In this document: positions 1-9,233 of the stretch, in pieces
Numbering within the stretch: position 1 is the stretch's first letter
Layout of the letters: every line of letters begins with the position of its first letter
Origin: Niastella soli
GTDB lineage: Bacteria > Bacteroidota > Bacteroidia > Chitinophagales > Chitinophagaceae
DNA: 64,000 bases
Direction: 5' to 3'
NCBI RefSeq assembly: GCF_017742245.1
Contig: NZ_JAGHKO010000004.1
Span: 1,380,444-1,444,443, forward strand
Notes under the pieces: model-generated
The model's database searches: none
What the model was told of the DNA's origin: nothing
Seen by the model: the letters and a program-made list of their open reading frames with translations, nothing else
Program-made: the position numbers and the translations under genes

Positions 1-1451
1 CTACCCAGCGTCCGTTAATGATCATAAAACAGGACCAGGATTCCATCTACATTACAGCCGATACCCTGGCTTCAGGCCGGATAAGCACTTTCGAGAAATT
101 AAGGGAAGCCAAACGGGTTCGTGATTCTATTAATCAGGTAACAGCGGAGAAAGCGGCGGCTGATTCTGCGGCAAAAAAGGCTGTCACCCGTATAGAAGAC
201 AGGCTGCAACCCAGGTCTCTTAAATTCATGGTTTCAAATTCTACCATGGGCAATCTGTCCCTGAACAAAGATTCAGCCAGCGGGCGCCCCGAGGTAGTTA
301 TCGATACGACATTGGCAAAAACGCCTGAGATCAATGATTCAGTCGAGCTGATTGCAGATTCCACCAAACAGGTGGTCACAGATACGGCACTGGCAAAAAT
401 ACCCCAGCTCAAAGATTCGCTCCAGGTGCTTCCCGATTCCGCCAAACAGGTGGTTACAGATACAGCACTGGTCAAAGTACCCGTGATCAAAGATTCGGTC
501 AGCCTGCCCCGCGATTCGGTTAAGCTGGCAGTGAAAGATAAAGTGCCGGTTAAAAAACCAGCAGTTACAAAGACCCCGGCCCCTCAGGCAAAACAGGCCG
601 CCAATAAACCAGCCAAGCCGGCCACTGAAAACAAAAACGACAGTACTGACAGGTACTTCCAGGCCTGGAACCACGTTCGTATCTATACCGATTCCATGCA
701 GGCAGTATCAGACAGTCTTTGGTATTCAGGCAAGGATTCCATCTTTAGATTATTCAGAGACCCGGTTTTATGGGCCAGCAAAAGCCAGATAACCGGTGAC
801 ACCATATTCCTTTACACAAAGAATAAGAAACCAGACAGAATGAATGTTTGGGAGAATGGCTTTGCCATTAATACCAGTGATTCTATAGGAGCCATGTTCA
901 ACCAGATAAAGGGAAATCGCCTGAATGGTTATTTCAAAAATGGGGAAATTGACTACATGCGGGCAACAGGAAATGGCGAAAGCATCTATTATGTGAAAGA
1001 TGAAAAGGGCAAGCTGGTAGGTATCAACAACGCCACCAGCGACATTATTGACATGCGGTTCAAGAACAAGGAACTGAATAAAGTAGTTTTCATTAGTGAA
1101 GTGAACGGTACCATGTACCCCATAAAGCAGGCAAAGGAAGAAAACAAACAACTCCGCAATTTTAAATGGCTCGAAGACAGACGCCCAAAAACCAAGTTTG
1201 AATTGTTTGAAGATATCAAGAAACCGGTTATCTTAAAAGACAGCACTTTAATGGACAGCACCTTAACAGATAGCACAGCGGTTGACAGTTTGCATTTGGA
1301 TAGTGTTCAGGTAAAAAAGCAATTGGATACCATAACCAACAAACAACTAAAGGTTGACCAGCCGAAAGTGCCGTCAAAGCAACCAGCAGCGCCGTCAACC
1401 CCACCAGCCGATAAAAAGGAACCGGCTGCTCTTCCCAGAAAAAAACCATAA
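1..1451 (+). CDS. OstA-like LPS-transport family protein, 5' end cut by window edge
   Basis: The reading frame is open from the first bases (first full codon at base 3), so the N-terminus lies outside the window and the ATG at base 18 is internal. The visible N-terminal part (QRPLMIIKQDQDSIYITADT) and the later stretch from about residue 235 (SDSLWYSGKDSIFRLFRDPV) are typical of the Bacteroidota OstA-like proteins related to LptA/LptD, which handle lipopolysaccharide transport across the periplasm. Between them, roughly residues 95-215, lies a low-complexity insert with three degenerate repeats built on DTALAKIPQLKDSL, followed by a Lys/Pro/Ala-rich linker. The C-terminus is again Asp/Ser/Thr then Pro/Lys-rich. 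Family assignment is fairly sure; the repeat linker is probably species-specific. Confidence 0.75.
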   Translation, partial: TQRPLMIIKQDQDSIYITADTLASGRISTFEKLREAKRVRDSINQVTAEKAAADSAAKKAVTRIEDRLQPRSLKFMVSNSTMGNLSLNKDSASGRPEVVIDTTLAKTPEINDSVELIADSTKQVVTDTALAKIPQLKDSLQVLPDSAKQVVTDTALVKVPVIKDSVSLPRDSVKLAVKDKVPVKKPAVTKTPAPQAKQAANKPAKPATENKNDSTDRYFQAWNHVRIYTDSMQAVSDSLWYSGKDSIFRLFRDPVLWASKSQITGDTIFLYTKNKKPDRMNVWENGFAINTSDSIGAMFNQIKGNRLNGYFKNGEIDYMRATGNGESIYYVKDEKGKLVGINNATSDIIDMRFKNKELNKVVFISEVNGTMYPIKQAKEENKQLRNFKWLEDRRPKTKFELFEDIKKPVILKDSTLMDSTLTDSTAVDSLHLDSVQVKKQLDTITNKQLKVDQPKVPSKQPAAPSTPPADKKEPAALPRKKP

Positions 1452-1499
1452 GATCGCAGTTGAATTTATTCAACGTTATATATAGTTAAACCCTTACTT

Positions 1500-4400
1500 A
1501 TGCCCCGACTTTCATCCGTATACTGCCTGCTGGCAGTATTCTTCGTATCCACCTGCACTTACAGCCAGCAATCTATTCCCAAAACCTTGTTATGGCGCAT
1601 CACAGGCAAAGGACTTAAACAACCATCTTATTTATATGGTACCATGCACCTTACCGATAATCGCCTGTTCAATTTAGGCGATTCGGTTTACCGGGCTATT
1701 GAAAAGTCGGAAGGGCTGGCCATTGAAGTGAACCCCGATGAAATGGCCGCTTATTATATAAATAAAGCCATCGATGAAGCAGAAGGCACCAGCCTGAAGC
1801 AGTTATTGAATGAAAAAGATTATAAGAAATACAGTGATGCACTGGCCAAAAAGTTTAAAAAGCCGGCGGCTGAAATTACCACCGGGGATGTAGTGGCCGA
1901 GAAAAACAAATGGCTTCGTGAGTACATGGCAAAAGGCGAAATGCCTACTTTCCTTGATGCCTACCTGTACAACATTGCCCGGCGACAGGGCAAATGGGTG
2001 GGCGGTGTAGAAGATATGTCAGATCAGGCCGGTCTGCTCGATCAACTCGTAGATAAATCAGATATCGATTATATTCTGGCGGGCGATTCCTCCTATATAA
2101 ATACCTCCAGCAATAATATGATGGAGCGAATGGTCAGGCTATACAGCGACCAGGACCTCGCCGGTATCGAGGCGATGACCGAAGATCAATCACATGGGTT
2201 CAAGGACCTGTTGCTGATAAAACGGAACGTAAAAATGGCGCGGCGCATCGACAGCCTTACCGCACTGCGCACCATGTTTATTGCCATTGGTTCGGCCCAT
2301 TTACCCGGCGATAGCGGCGTTATTCAGCTTTTACAAAAACGGGGATTCACTGTAGAACCGGTATTCTCTTTAAAAAAGACCAACGCCAAAGACTATACCT
2401 TTAAAGAAGTAAAATTTCCCTGGACGGAAACCGAAGACAAGGATGGCCTTTATAAAGTATCAATGCCGGGCAATGCCGCAAGCGTAAAGGTATTCGGGCT
2501 CATTGAAATGAAGTTCATGACCGACCTTTTCAACCTCTCGAATTACTGTACCATGGCAGTGGTGGGTCCACGCAGAGGTGTCAATAAAGACACACTAATA
2601 CTCGAGGTGGCGCAACGGATCTTTCGCACAAAGGAAAAACTCCCGGCAAAAAAAGTATACAACAATGGCATTGAAGGCAACGAATACCTGCATACCGTCA
2701 TGGGCGAAAAATTGCGCCTACAGGCATTTGTGTATGAGAACGTATTGTATGTGGCCTTTATGAGCAGTGTTAAACAGGAAGCACTGACCTCAACCGATGC
2801 CGGGCAATTTTTCAGCTCTTTCATCATTACCAAAAAATTACCCGTATCAGCTGGTGCAAAGCCGTTTGTCGATTCAGTGATGGGCATCTCTTTTATGACG
2901 CCTGCCGAATTAACTTATAATAAAAAACTGAGCGCCGATCACAATGGCTGGCATATAAGCGCTTTTACCGGTACCGATATGGTTAATGGCATGTATATCT
3001 TTTTATATTCAAAAGATCTTACCCCCGGTCACTTTCTCAACAGTGATACACTTGTTCAAAGAGAGTTATTGAGATCTCTGGAGACGCGATATACCAACCT
3101 GCAAATAGATACGGTTCAACTGGCGGGATATAAAGGCCTTCAACTGCAAGGCACCAATACCATCCAGGCTGGCCTATACATGAATGCCGTTTCGCTGATA
3201 AAGAACAATCGTAATATTGTGCTGATGGTGATCTCCGACTCACTTCACCAGCAAGCCCCTGTTACCCAAAATATATTTACGTCCCTGCGCGCAGTTCCTG
3301 CACCCGTTGTGCATTGGAGCACCCATATGTCAGCAGATTCTTCGTTCTCGGCCCTGACGCCTGGTCCGTTCCGGATGAACGACCAAAAAGAGAGCAATCT
3401 CAGATTTTCATTCGATTCAACAACCGCCAGTTCTTATTACGCAGGCTCCGAAACCCTTTCAAAATATACCTGGTTCAAACAGGACAGCCTGTTCTGGAAA
3501 GAAAAAGTGAAACAGTATATCGGCAAAGACAGCCTGGTAAGCGAAACAGATATAGTATACAACGGTCAGCCGGCTAAAGAACTATTGACTAATAAAGACT
3601 ACAGTTATAGAAGGAGACGCATACTGTTGCATGGCGATCTGGTGTATGAAATATTTATCACGGGCGACAAGGATTTTGTAAACAATGCCGATGCTACAGC
3701 CTATTTGAACAGTTTTACCATACATATTCCGCAAAAAAACAACCACTTTATAACGCAATCCAAAGCAGCGATGCTGTTGCAGGACCTGGGCAGCCAGGAT
3801 TCGTTGGTAAGTAGTGAAGCACGCCAGTTTTTAGATAATGCCAAATTTGACCGCGAGGACGTACCAGCATTACATCAGGCATTGCTAAAACAGTACCAGT
3901 CATCTTATGCAGACACCCTATCAGATTTTGTCAATTTGCAACTGGCAGAAACGCTTGGCCTGTTAAAAGATCCCACTACCATTGCTTTTGTAAAAGAACA
4001 ATACCCTACTTTAATCAACGAAAAAGAATACCTCAAAAATACCTTACTGGCAACCCTGGCCCATTTTCATACGCAGGAAAGCTATACCTGCCTGGCCCAA
4101 TTGTTGAACCAGTACAACCCGCCTACAGAAGGTCTCGCCTATAACAGTATAAGTGGATTCAGGGACAGCCTGAGCCTGGTGGCACCCATATTTTCAACCA
4201 TTCAAAAACTGGCAAAGGACAGTGCCAGCTGTGCAATTGTAGCAGACCTGGCATTGCTGTTAAAAGACAGTGGTTATATAAAACAGGAGCAAATTGCCCT
4301 GGCAGCAAACGATTATATCCAAACTGCCAGAAAATATATCCCTGCTTTTAAAAGGGAGGAATTCTACTTATCTGTCTATAACCTGCTAAAGGTGATCGGC

Positions 4401-4922
4401 AGCTTTAACAGCATCGCCGGTAATGATCTCTTAAAAAGTTACCTCACGGTAAAAGACAATTACGTTAAAAAACAAGCCGTCCTGCAACTGCTCAAAAACA
4501 AACAGCCGGTACCTACTGGTGAGATACTGAAACTGGCTGCCGATGCGGACGTTAGGATAAACTTCTACGATGACCTGAAAGAATTGAAGAAAACAACCCT
4601 TTTCCCCAAGCAATTTGCTACACAGCAGGCCTTTGGCGAATCAATCGTTTACGAAATAGCCAGTGATGATTATGAAGTAAAAAAGATCACTTTCCTGGCA
4701 AAGAAGATCGCCAAACATAATGGCAAAAGTTACACCTTCTATTTGTACCGGGTAGTGCTTGAGGACGAGGAACCGGCTGGTTATCTTGGGGTAGCCGGCG
4801 GTTATACAACCGGCAGCACGTCACTGGAAGCTGAGGAAGCGCTTTCCGGCATTTATTGGGAAGAGACCTACAAGGAAACCAAAGTGAACAATTTGTTTAA
4901 AGCCTTTCTTGAAAGCAGGTAA
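1500..4922 (+). CDS. TraB/GumN-domain protein, very large (1140 aa), exported
   Basis: An N-terminal signal peptide (about residues 1-22) is followed by a TraB/PrgY/GumN domain to about residue 285. Its hallmarks are LYGTMHLTD near the N-terminus, AIEVNPDEM, and AIGSAHLPGDSGVIQLLQ near the domain end. Members are thought to be metalloprotease-like (Tiki fold) and usually end near 300 residues. Here about 850 further residues follow. They contain beta-rich segments and, from about residue 740, helical repeat-like sequence that could be a HEAT-like scaffold. The ATG at 1500 follows the previous stop by 48 bases, so co-transcription with the OstA-like gene is possible. The role of the long C-terminal part is unknown. 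Confidence 0.7.
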   Translation: MPRLSSVYCLLAVFFVSTCTYSQQSIPKTLLWRITGKGLKQPSYLYGTMHLTDNRLFNLGDSVYRAIEKSEGLAIEVNPDEMAAYYINKAIDEAEGTSLKQLLNEKDYKKYSDALAKKFKKPAAEITTGDVVAEKNKWLREYMAKGEMPTFLDAYLYNIARRQGKWVGGVEDMSDQAGLLDQLVDKSDIDYILAGDSSYINTSSNNMMERMVRLYSDQDLAGIEAMTEDQSHGFKDLLLIKRNVKMARRIDSLTALRTMFIAIGSAHLPGDSGVIQLLQKRGFTVEPVFSLKKTNAKDYTFKEVKFPWTETEDKDGLYKVSMPGNAASVKVFGLIEMKFMTDLFNLSNYCTMAVVGPRRGVNKDTLILEVAQRIFRTKEKLPAKKVYNNGIEGNEYLHTVMGEKLRLQAFVYENVLYVAFMSSVKQEALTSTDAGQFFSSFIITKKLPVSAGAKPFVDSVMGISFMTPAELTYNKKLSADHNGWHISAFTGTDMVNGMYIFLYSKDLTPGHFLNSDTLVQRELLRSLETRYTNLQIDTVQLAGYKGLQLQGTNTIQAGLYMNAVSLIKNNRNIVLMVISDSLHQQAPVTQNIFTSLRAVPAPVVHWSTHMSADSSFSALTPGPFRMNDQKESNLRFSFDSTTASSYYAGSETLSKYTWFKQDSLFWKEKVKQYIGKDSLVSETDIVYNGQPAKELLTNKDYSYRRRRILLHGDLVYEIFITGDKDFVNNADATAYLNSFTIHIPQKNNHFITQSKAAMLLQDLGSQDSLVSSEARQFLDNAKFDREDVPALHQALLKQYQSSYADTLSDFVNLQLAETLGLLKDPTTIAFVKEQYPTLINEKEYLKNTLLATLAHFHTQESYTCLAQLLNQYNPPTEGLAYNSISGFRDSLSLVAPIFSTIQKLAKDSASCAIVADLALLLKDSGYIKQEQIALAANDYIQTARKYIPAFKREEFYLSVYNLLKVIGSFNSIAGNDLLKSYLTVKDNYVKKQAVLQLLKNKQPVPTGEILKLAADADVRINFYDDLKELKKTTLFPKQFATQQAFGESIVYEIASDDYEVKKITFLAKKIAKHNGKSYTFYLYRVVLEDEEPAGYLGVAGGYTTGSTSLEAEEALSGIYWEETYKETKVNNLFKAFLESR

Positions 4923-5141
4923 CAAAACCGGAACAAACTAATTATTAGTTAAAAAAGCCGGGTATCATATTAAGAGTCAATTAGTAAATGCCTTTTGGCA
5001 TTATTTTCGTCTTTATTGAAGAACCATTGATCAATACACCAGCTAATAACGTTAGGTGCGTGCAGAACGGCCAGCCGTATACGCCCTGGTTGCTGTTTGT
5101 AGAGATAGTATTTAGTCATTGAAAATCAAAAATTGTTTTTA

Positions 5142-5600
5142 ATGAAAAGGATCTCCATAACCCTGCCCGTTATATTATTAGTTATGTTACTATGCCAACA
5201 AGCATCCGCCCAGGACTACCGGCTGGCAGGCGGTGTGCGGTTGGGCAACTCATCCCCCACCCTCAGCACTGGCATTTCGGTTAAATACTTCGCCACTGAT
5301 AAAACGGCGCTTGAGGGCATTGTATCCTGGGGCAACCGTTTTGGTTTTGGCGGTTTGCTGGAAGTACACAACAAATTCAACACCCCCGGTTTAAGCTGGT
5401 TCCTTGGCGGTGGCGCCTATGTTGGCTTTGAAGACGGCGACACGTACCTGGGCCCTACGGGCATTGTAGGGCTGGACTATAAATTCACCAATGCACCGGT
5501 AAATCTTTCCTTAGACTGGAAACCCGAACTCGACATTCTTCCTGATATCAATTTTGTGCCAGATGCCTTTGCGCTTACTATACGATTTACGTTGAAATAG
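5142..5600 (+). CDS. small secreted beta-barrel-like outer-membrane protein
   Basis: A protein of 152 residues starting at the ATG at 5142 (MKRISITLPVILL); an in-frame TTG at 5133 is less likely. Residues 1-23 form a signal peptide ending in ASA-Q. The remainder alternates hydrophobic and polar residues (GGVRLGNSSPTLSTGISVKY, FLGGGAYVGFEDGDTYLGPT) and ends in an aromatic C-terminal strand (FALTIRFTLK), as expected for a small eight-stranded outer-membrane barrel. No specific family beyond outer-membrane beta-barrel is recognised. The stop codon is followed immediately by an extragenic GTGAGTG-type array. Confidence 0.6.
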   Translation: MKRISITLPVILLVMLLCQQASAQDYRLAGGVRLGNSSPTLSTGISVKYFATDKTALEGIVSWGNRFGFGGLLEVHNKFNTPGLSWFLGGGAYVGFEDGDTYLGPTGIVGLDYKFTNAPVNLSLDWKPELDILPDINFVPDAFALTIRFTLK

Positions 5601-5850
5601 TGAGTGGTGAGTGGGTCCCGACGACGCTTAGCGTGTCGGGTCTGACGACTCTGACGAGTATCAGACTCTGTCGGAGATGCCGACTGCAAGCGTCGGCCTT
5701 GCGGTTATTGTGACTAATAACTATCTGGCGCCGCTTAAAAATTTTCTGCCGTTTGCCGATTATTCATTACCAACTGCCTTCCCCTATCACCCCTATCAAC
5801 CCTTTCACCCCCATCAACGTATCAACCTCCCCTCTTGTCAATTCCTGCAA
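5601..5850 (+). repeat. mosaic extragenic repeat, copy 1
   Basis: This fills most of the 426-base gap before the DeoR gene. In order it contains a GTGAGTG heptamer pair (5601-5614), several GC-rich short hairpins (5616-5710), a core ACTAATAACTATCTGGCGCC at 5713-5732, a TTCTGCCGTTTGCCGATT word (5744-5761) and a 9-bp array of the type CTATCAACC (5781-5826). The same modules in similar order occur at 13127-13276, 27926-28040 and 45373-45610, and inverted at 19603-19794. An open frame across it (5677-6033) has no protein-like character and is not called. Confidence 0.7.
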
Positions 5851-5995
5851 CCATACCGCCAAAACCATACATCCTACATATACTATAGCAGCATAAAAAC
5901 GCATACGAAACAAACAATGCCCAATTATGCGTGTTATTCTGTAATTAAAACCGCATATTCAATCATATTTATGCGTTTTCATGCCATATTTATTT

Positions 5996-6003
5996 TATAT
6001 TTG
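5996..6003 (+). promoter_or_regulatory. candidate -7 promoter element (TATATTTG) for the DeoR gene
   Basis: TATATTTG fits the Bacteroidota primary sigma factor -7 consensus TAnnTTTG and lies 23 bases upstream of the DeoR start codon. No clear -33 TTTG partner is visible at the expected distance. Confidence 0.4.
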
Positions 6004-6026
6004 AAGTACAACCCAATTTACAGATT

Positions 6027-6776
6027 ATGCTGAAAAAAGAACGTCAGGCATATATCCTGCACCAGGTGAACCTGCACAATAAAGTACTCTCCTCGCTCCT
6101 GAGTCACGAGATCCGCGTATCGGAAGACACGATCCGCCGCGATTTAATGGAGCTTTCAGATGAAGGGAAACTCATAAAAGTTCATGGAGGTGCCCTTTCG
6201 CACTCCTTTAACGATGTTATTTACTCGGGTTTGAGTGTGTATTCTCAAGATCAGAAAAAGATCATTGGTCAAAAAGCAGCTGCCCTGATCCAGGATGGCA
6301 TGTTTGTACTCACCAGTGGAGGTACTACAATAATTGAAATGGCCCGGGCACTGCCCCCGGCTTTACGTGCTACCTTTATTTCAGGCAGCATTCCCGCCAT
6401 TCTGGAATATATGCAACACCCCAACATTGAAGTAGTAATGATTGGTGACCGGGTGTCGAAAAACGCCAAGATCACCATTGGCGCGGAAGCTATTGCCAAG
6501 ATCAAAAACATAAATGCCGATCTGTGCTTCCTTGGCATTAATTCCATCGACATAAAACGCGGTACTACCGAAAATGACTGGGAAATTGCGCAGTTGAAAA
6601 AGATCATGATCGACTCCTCGCAAAAAGTTGTTTGCTGTACCATTTCAGAAAAGATCAACACCCTCCAGCCGATCCATATTTGCAACCTGTCCGATATAGA
6701 CATACTGATCACCGAATTGCCACCCGATTCACCGGTATTAAAACCATACATCGATGCCGGTATTCAGGTGCTCTGA
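6027..6776 (+). CDS. DeoR-family transcriptional regulator
   Basis: The 249 residues have the DeoR architecture. The N-terminal winged helix-turn-helix spans residues 6-57 and includes RVSEDTIRRDLMELSDEGKL and the IKVHGGAL hinge. The C-terminal DeoRC domain (about 75-235) is of the phosphosugar-isomerase-like fold that senses sugar phosphates; LTSGGTTIIEMA is its effector-binding loop. Length matches the family (about 250). The ATG at 6027 sits 24 bases after a TATATTTG promoter element. The gene stands alone, with no sugar-catabolic neighbours, so the regulated pathway cannot be named. A clear terminator follows. Confidence 0.9.
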   Translation: MLKKERQAYILHQVNLHNKVLSSLLSHEIRVSEDTIRRDLMELSDEGKLIKVHGGALSHSFNDVIYSGLSVYSQDQKKIIGQKAAALIQDGMFVLTSGGTTIIEMARALPPALRATFISGSIPAILEYMQHPNIEVVMIGDRVSKNAKITIGAEAIAKIKNINADLCFLGINSIDIKRGTTENDWEIAQLKKIMIDSSQKVVCCTISEKINTLQPIHICNLSDIDILITELPPDSPVLKPYIDAGIQVL

Positions 6777-6817
6777 TAATTATTTTCCCATTGCGATCAA
6801 CGATATTTCAGTTCATC

Positions 6818-6850
6818 AAAAGCTCTAACATTAACTGTTAGGGCTTTTTG
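6818..6850 (+). terminator. intrinsic terminator after the DeoR gene
   Basis: Stem AAGCTCTAACA (6820-6830) pairs with TGTTAGGGCTT (6836-6846) with one G-U pair, loop TTAAC, followed by a T-rich tract. It lies about 45 bases after the DeoR stop codon. Confidence 0.8.
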
Positions 6851-6954
6851 ATTTTAATGTACTTAGAACACTTTTTAAATAGCCCTTTTCACAAATCTAT
6901 ATCATACCTCATTACATATTGCTTTAATAATCGGTAGCTTTATATAACTGTAAA

Positions 6955-7671
6955 ATGGTGTTTATGAAACCTACGATCATTAACCATCCATTCCATGTCA
7001 TTAAACTCAACTATTGCAGCGAAGGGCCTCTCAGCACCCTGGAACAGGAAGCCATTACAAAATATGTGGAGCTGCACAACGGATCACAGTCCTACAAAGA
7101 ACTATTGACCCGGTTACACATTTATTATACCTCAACCGATATTATATTGTTACACTGCCAGATCACCTTCAATAATCTGCAAAATGAGTATTTGTTACTA
7201 ACGCCCATGTTGCATTACCTGCAGGAAGGCGGTCCGCTTACGGATAGTGAAATAGCATCTATTGATGAAAGTGAACGCGTTTGTTACGATACACAGCCTT
7301 TGCTGACCCAGTTGCATAGCTTTAACAACAAATACGATAATTACATTGAGGACCTGCGGGTCACCGAACAGGAATTTGCTACCGTAGAAAAACAAAAGGA
7401 GAAACTGGATCAGTTGTTTGATGTTTTTGAAGAGCGCTATCTCTTCCCCATAATCACGGATTATAAAAATAGGGCGATCGATTTTTGCCCCCTGCAGGAA
7501 AACTTCGATGATTTCAGGAGTGCCTTTTCAGATCTAACTGATTTTGCCGACAGTTTGTATGATGCCCGCGCCACCTTTCTTGATCAGCATATTCTATTAC
7601 ATAATAAAATAGTTGAACTGGATAAAGATATTTTGTCGCTTTTTGCGGCCATCAATGGAGATGCTAACTAA
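6955..7671 (+). CDS. hypothetical protein, helical
   Basis: A 238-residue product (or 235 if the ATG at 6964 is used). No signal peptide or membrane segment is seen. The sequence is rich in Leu, Glu, Asp and Tyr with long predicted helices, including a coiled-coil-like stretch near residues 120-160 (RVTEQEFATVEKQKEKLDQL). I do not recognise a family. It is monocistronic between the DeoR terminator and a convergent gene whose stop overlaps this one by 8 bases (7664-7671). The acidic, aromatic composition suggests a soluble cytoplasmic protein. Confidence 0.6.
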   Translation: MVFMKPTIINHPFHVIKLNYCSEGPLSTLEQEAITKYVELHNGSQSYKELLTRLHIYYTSTDIILLHCQITFNNLQNEYLLLTPMLHYLQEGGPLTDSEIASIDESERVCYDTQPLLTQLHSFNNKYDNYIEDLRVTEQEFATVEKQKEKLDQLFDVFEERYLFPIITDYKNRAIDFCPLQENFDDFRSAFSDLTDFADSLYDARATFLDQHILLHNKIVELDKDILSLFAAINGDAN

Positions 7672-9037
7672 TATTTCCAAAGAAAAGATAGGCCAGGATG
7701 ATCGCTGTAATTACCCCTGCCAGATCGGCCAGTAACATGGTGCCAATGGCATAACGGGTATTCTTGATAGAAACAGCGCCAAAATACACTGCCACTACAT
7801 AGAAGGTGGTATCAGCTGCGCCCTGAAAAATGCCGGATAGGCGACTGGCAAAGGAATCAGGACCATTTGCGATCATAGTGCTCACCATCATCCCCCGCGC
7901 CGCACCACCGCTTAACGGGCGTATTAACGCGGTTGGCAGTCCATCTACAAACCGGGTATCGGCCCCCAGGTAAGCAAAGAAGTTCTTTATGCCATCGATC
8001 ACCACATCGAAGGTGCCACTGGTACGCAGCATACTTACCGCTACCAGTATACCTACCAGATAAGGAATGATGCGGATGGCGGTATCAAAGCCATTTCTGG
8101 CGCCATCGATAAAAGCATCGAAAATATCTATCTTTTTATAGATCCCGCCCAGCACGATCAGCAGGAACACCAGCAATATCAGCCCATTACTCAGTACACC
8201 TGAAAAGTACTGAACGCCATTGGCATTGAGGGTGGTAATGTACCACACCAGCAGGCCCACTACCAAAGAAATTCCCAGCACCCACATAACGATAACCGGC
8301 TGCAGCAACCTGATCTTTTGCCTTAGCGATACAATGAACATGGCCGTCATGGTGCCTACAAACGTCACGATCATACAGGGCAGGAATACATCGGTAGGAT
8401 TGCTGGCATGTTGGGCCGCCCTGATGGCAATAACACTAACCGGAATAATATTAAAACCCGCCGCATGTAAACACAGGAACATGATCTGGGCATTGGACGC
8501 CACCTCTTTTTGAGGATTCAGCTCCTGCAGGCTTTGCATGGCCTTTAACCCGAAAGGGGTGGCGGCATTATCGAGCCCCAGCAAATTGGCGGAAAAATTC
8601 ATGATCATATGCCCCATGGCCGGATGGCCCTTGGGCACCTCGGGAAACAGTTTTGAGAAGAACGGTCCTATTATCCGCGATAGCAGGTTGATGCCTCCTG
8701 CCCTTTCGGCGATGCTCATAAAACCCATGAACAGGGCCAGCATCCCGATCAGTTCAAGACACAGCGTAACTGCGTCTTTACAGGTATCTACAATCCCATT
8801 GGCCACCTGTATCCTGGTCTTTACATCGCCGGCCCCTACCCGGCCACTGCTGTCCAGGGCCGCTACTTTTGCGGGATCGGCCGTAGCAACAGGACTCATC
8901 TGCACCTGCACTGAATCGCCTTTTTTGCCCACCACCATAGAGCTGAAGATCTGCTTTTCACCACAGGCGGCAAACTTAAAAACAGCCACTAAAATAGATA
9001 TCAGAATAAAGGCGCTCCAGATGCGACTCAATGCCAT
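7664..9037 (-). CDS. nucleoside-recognition (Gate) domain protein, SpmA-SpmB fusion type
   Basis: A multi-spanning membrane protein of 457 residues from the ATG at 9037 (MALSRIWSAFILISI); an upstream in-frame start would add 18 residues that do not look conserved. Two Gate/nucleoside-recognition domains are visible. The first, about residues 95-260, includes MGFMSIAERAGG and the motif NFSANLLGLDNAATPFGLKA. The second, about 295-450, includes ALIRPLSGGAARGMM and a FQGAADTTFYVVAVYFG segment. These match spore maturation proteins SpmA and SpmB fused in one chain, a common arrangement in non-sporulating Bacteroidota where the transported substrate is unknown. The gene converges on the hypothetical gene ending at 7671 and is divergent from ychF. 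Confidence 0.85.
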   Translation of the reverse strand: MALSRIWSAFILISILVAVFKFAACGEKQIFSSMVVGKKGDSVQVQMSPVATADPAKVAALDSSGRVGAGDVKTRIQVANGIVDTCKDAVTLCLELIGMLALFMGFMSIAERAGGINLLSRIIGPFFSKLFPEVPKGHPAMGHMIMNFSANLLGLDNAATPFGLKAMQSLQELNPQKEVASNAQIMFLCLHAAGFNIIPVSVIAIRAAQHASNPTDVFLPCMIVTFVGTMTAMFIVSLRQKIRLLQPVIVMWVLGISLVVGLLVWYITTLNANGVQYFSGVLSNGLILLVFLLIVLGGIYKKIDIFDAFIDGARNGFDTAIRIIPYLVGILVAVSMLRTSGTFDVVIDGIKNFFAYLGADTRFVDGLPTALIRPLSGGAARGMMVSTMIANGPDSFASRLSGIFQGAADTTFYVVAVYFGAVSIKNTRYAIGTMLLADLAGVITAIILAYLFFGNIS

Positions 9038-9103
9038 AAGGGAAATAAGATTAAGCGTTGAAGATAAAGGAATCCAGCCATATATTATCACCCGGTAATA
9101 CCC

Positions 9104-9111
9104 TATCTTTG
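9104..9111 (+). promoter_or_regulatory. candidate -7 promoter element (TATCTTTG) upstream of ychF
   Basis: TATCTTTG matches TAnnTTTG. It lies about 120 bases upstream of ychF, giving a long leader that contains an inverted AAAACTTAAAAC/GTTTTAGGTTT-type repeat (9130-9230). No convincing -33 element. Confidence 0.35.
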
Positions 9112-9124
9112 CGCGCCGAAAACC

Positions 9125-9230
9125 GTTCTCAGTTTTAGGTTTAAAGTTCGGAGTTTTTCAACCGGAAACCCCGAATTATAGGCTAACTCCTTAAAACTTA
9201 AAACGTTGAACATAGAACTTAAAACTTAAA
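9125..9230 (+). repeat. inverted octamer-type repeat in the ychF leader
   Basis: Words of the type GTTTTAGGTTTAAAGTTC on the left face AACTTAAAACG and AGAACTTAAAACTTAAAG on the right, so the leader can fold into a long imperfect hairpin just upstream of the ychF start codon. The same AAGAACTA-type words recur at 47135-47185 and 56810-56845. Confidence 0.5.
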
Positions 9231-9233
9231 GAA

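Noticed and set aside
5677..6033. Open frame of 118 codons
   Set aside because: It covers the mosaic repeat and promoter region; the product is low-complexity His/Pro/Tyr sequence without a domain.
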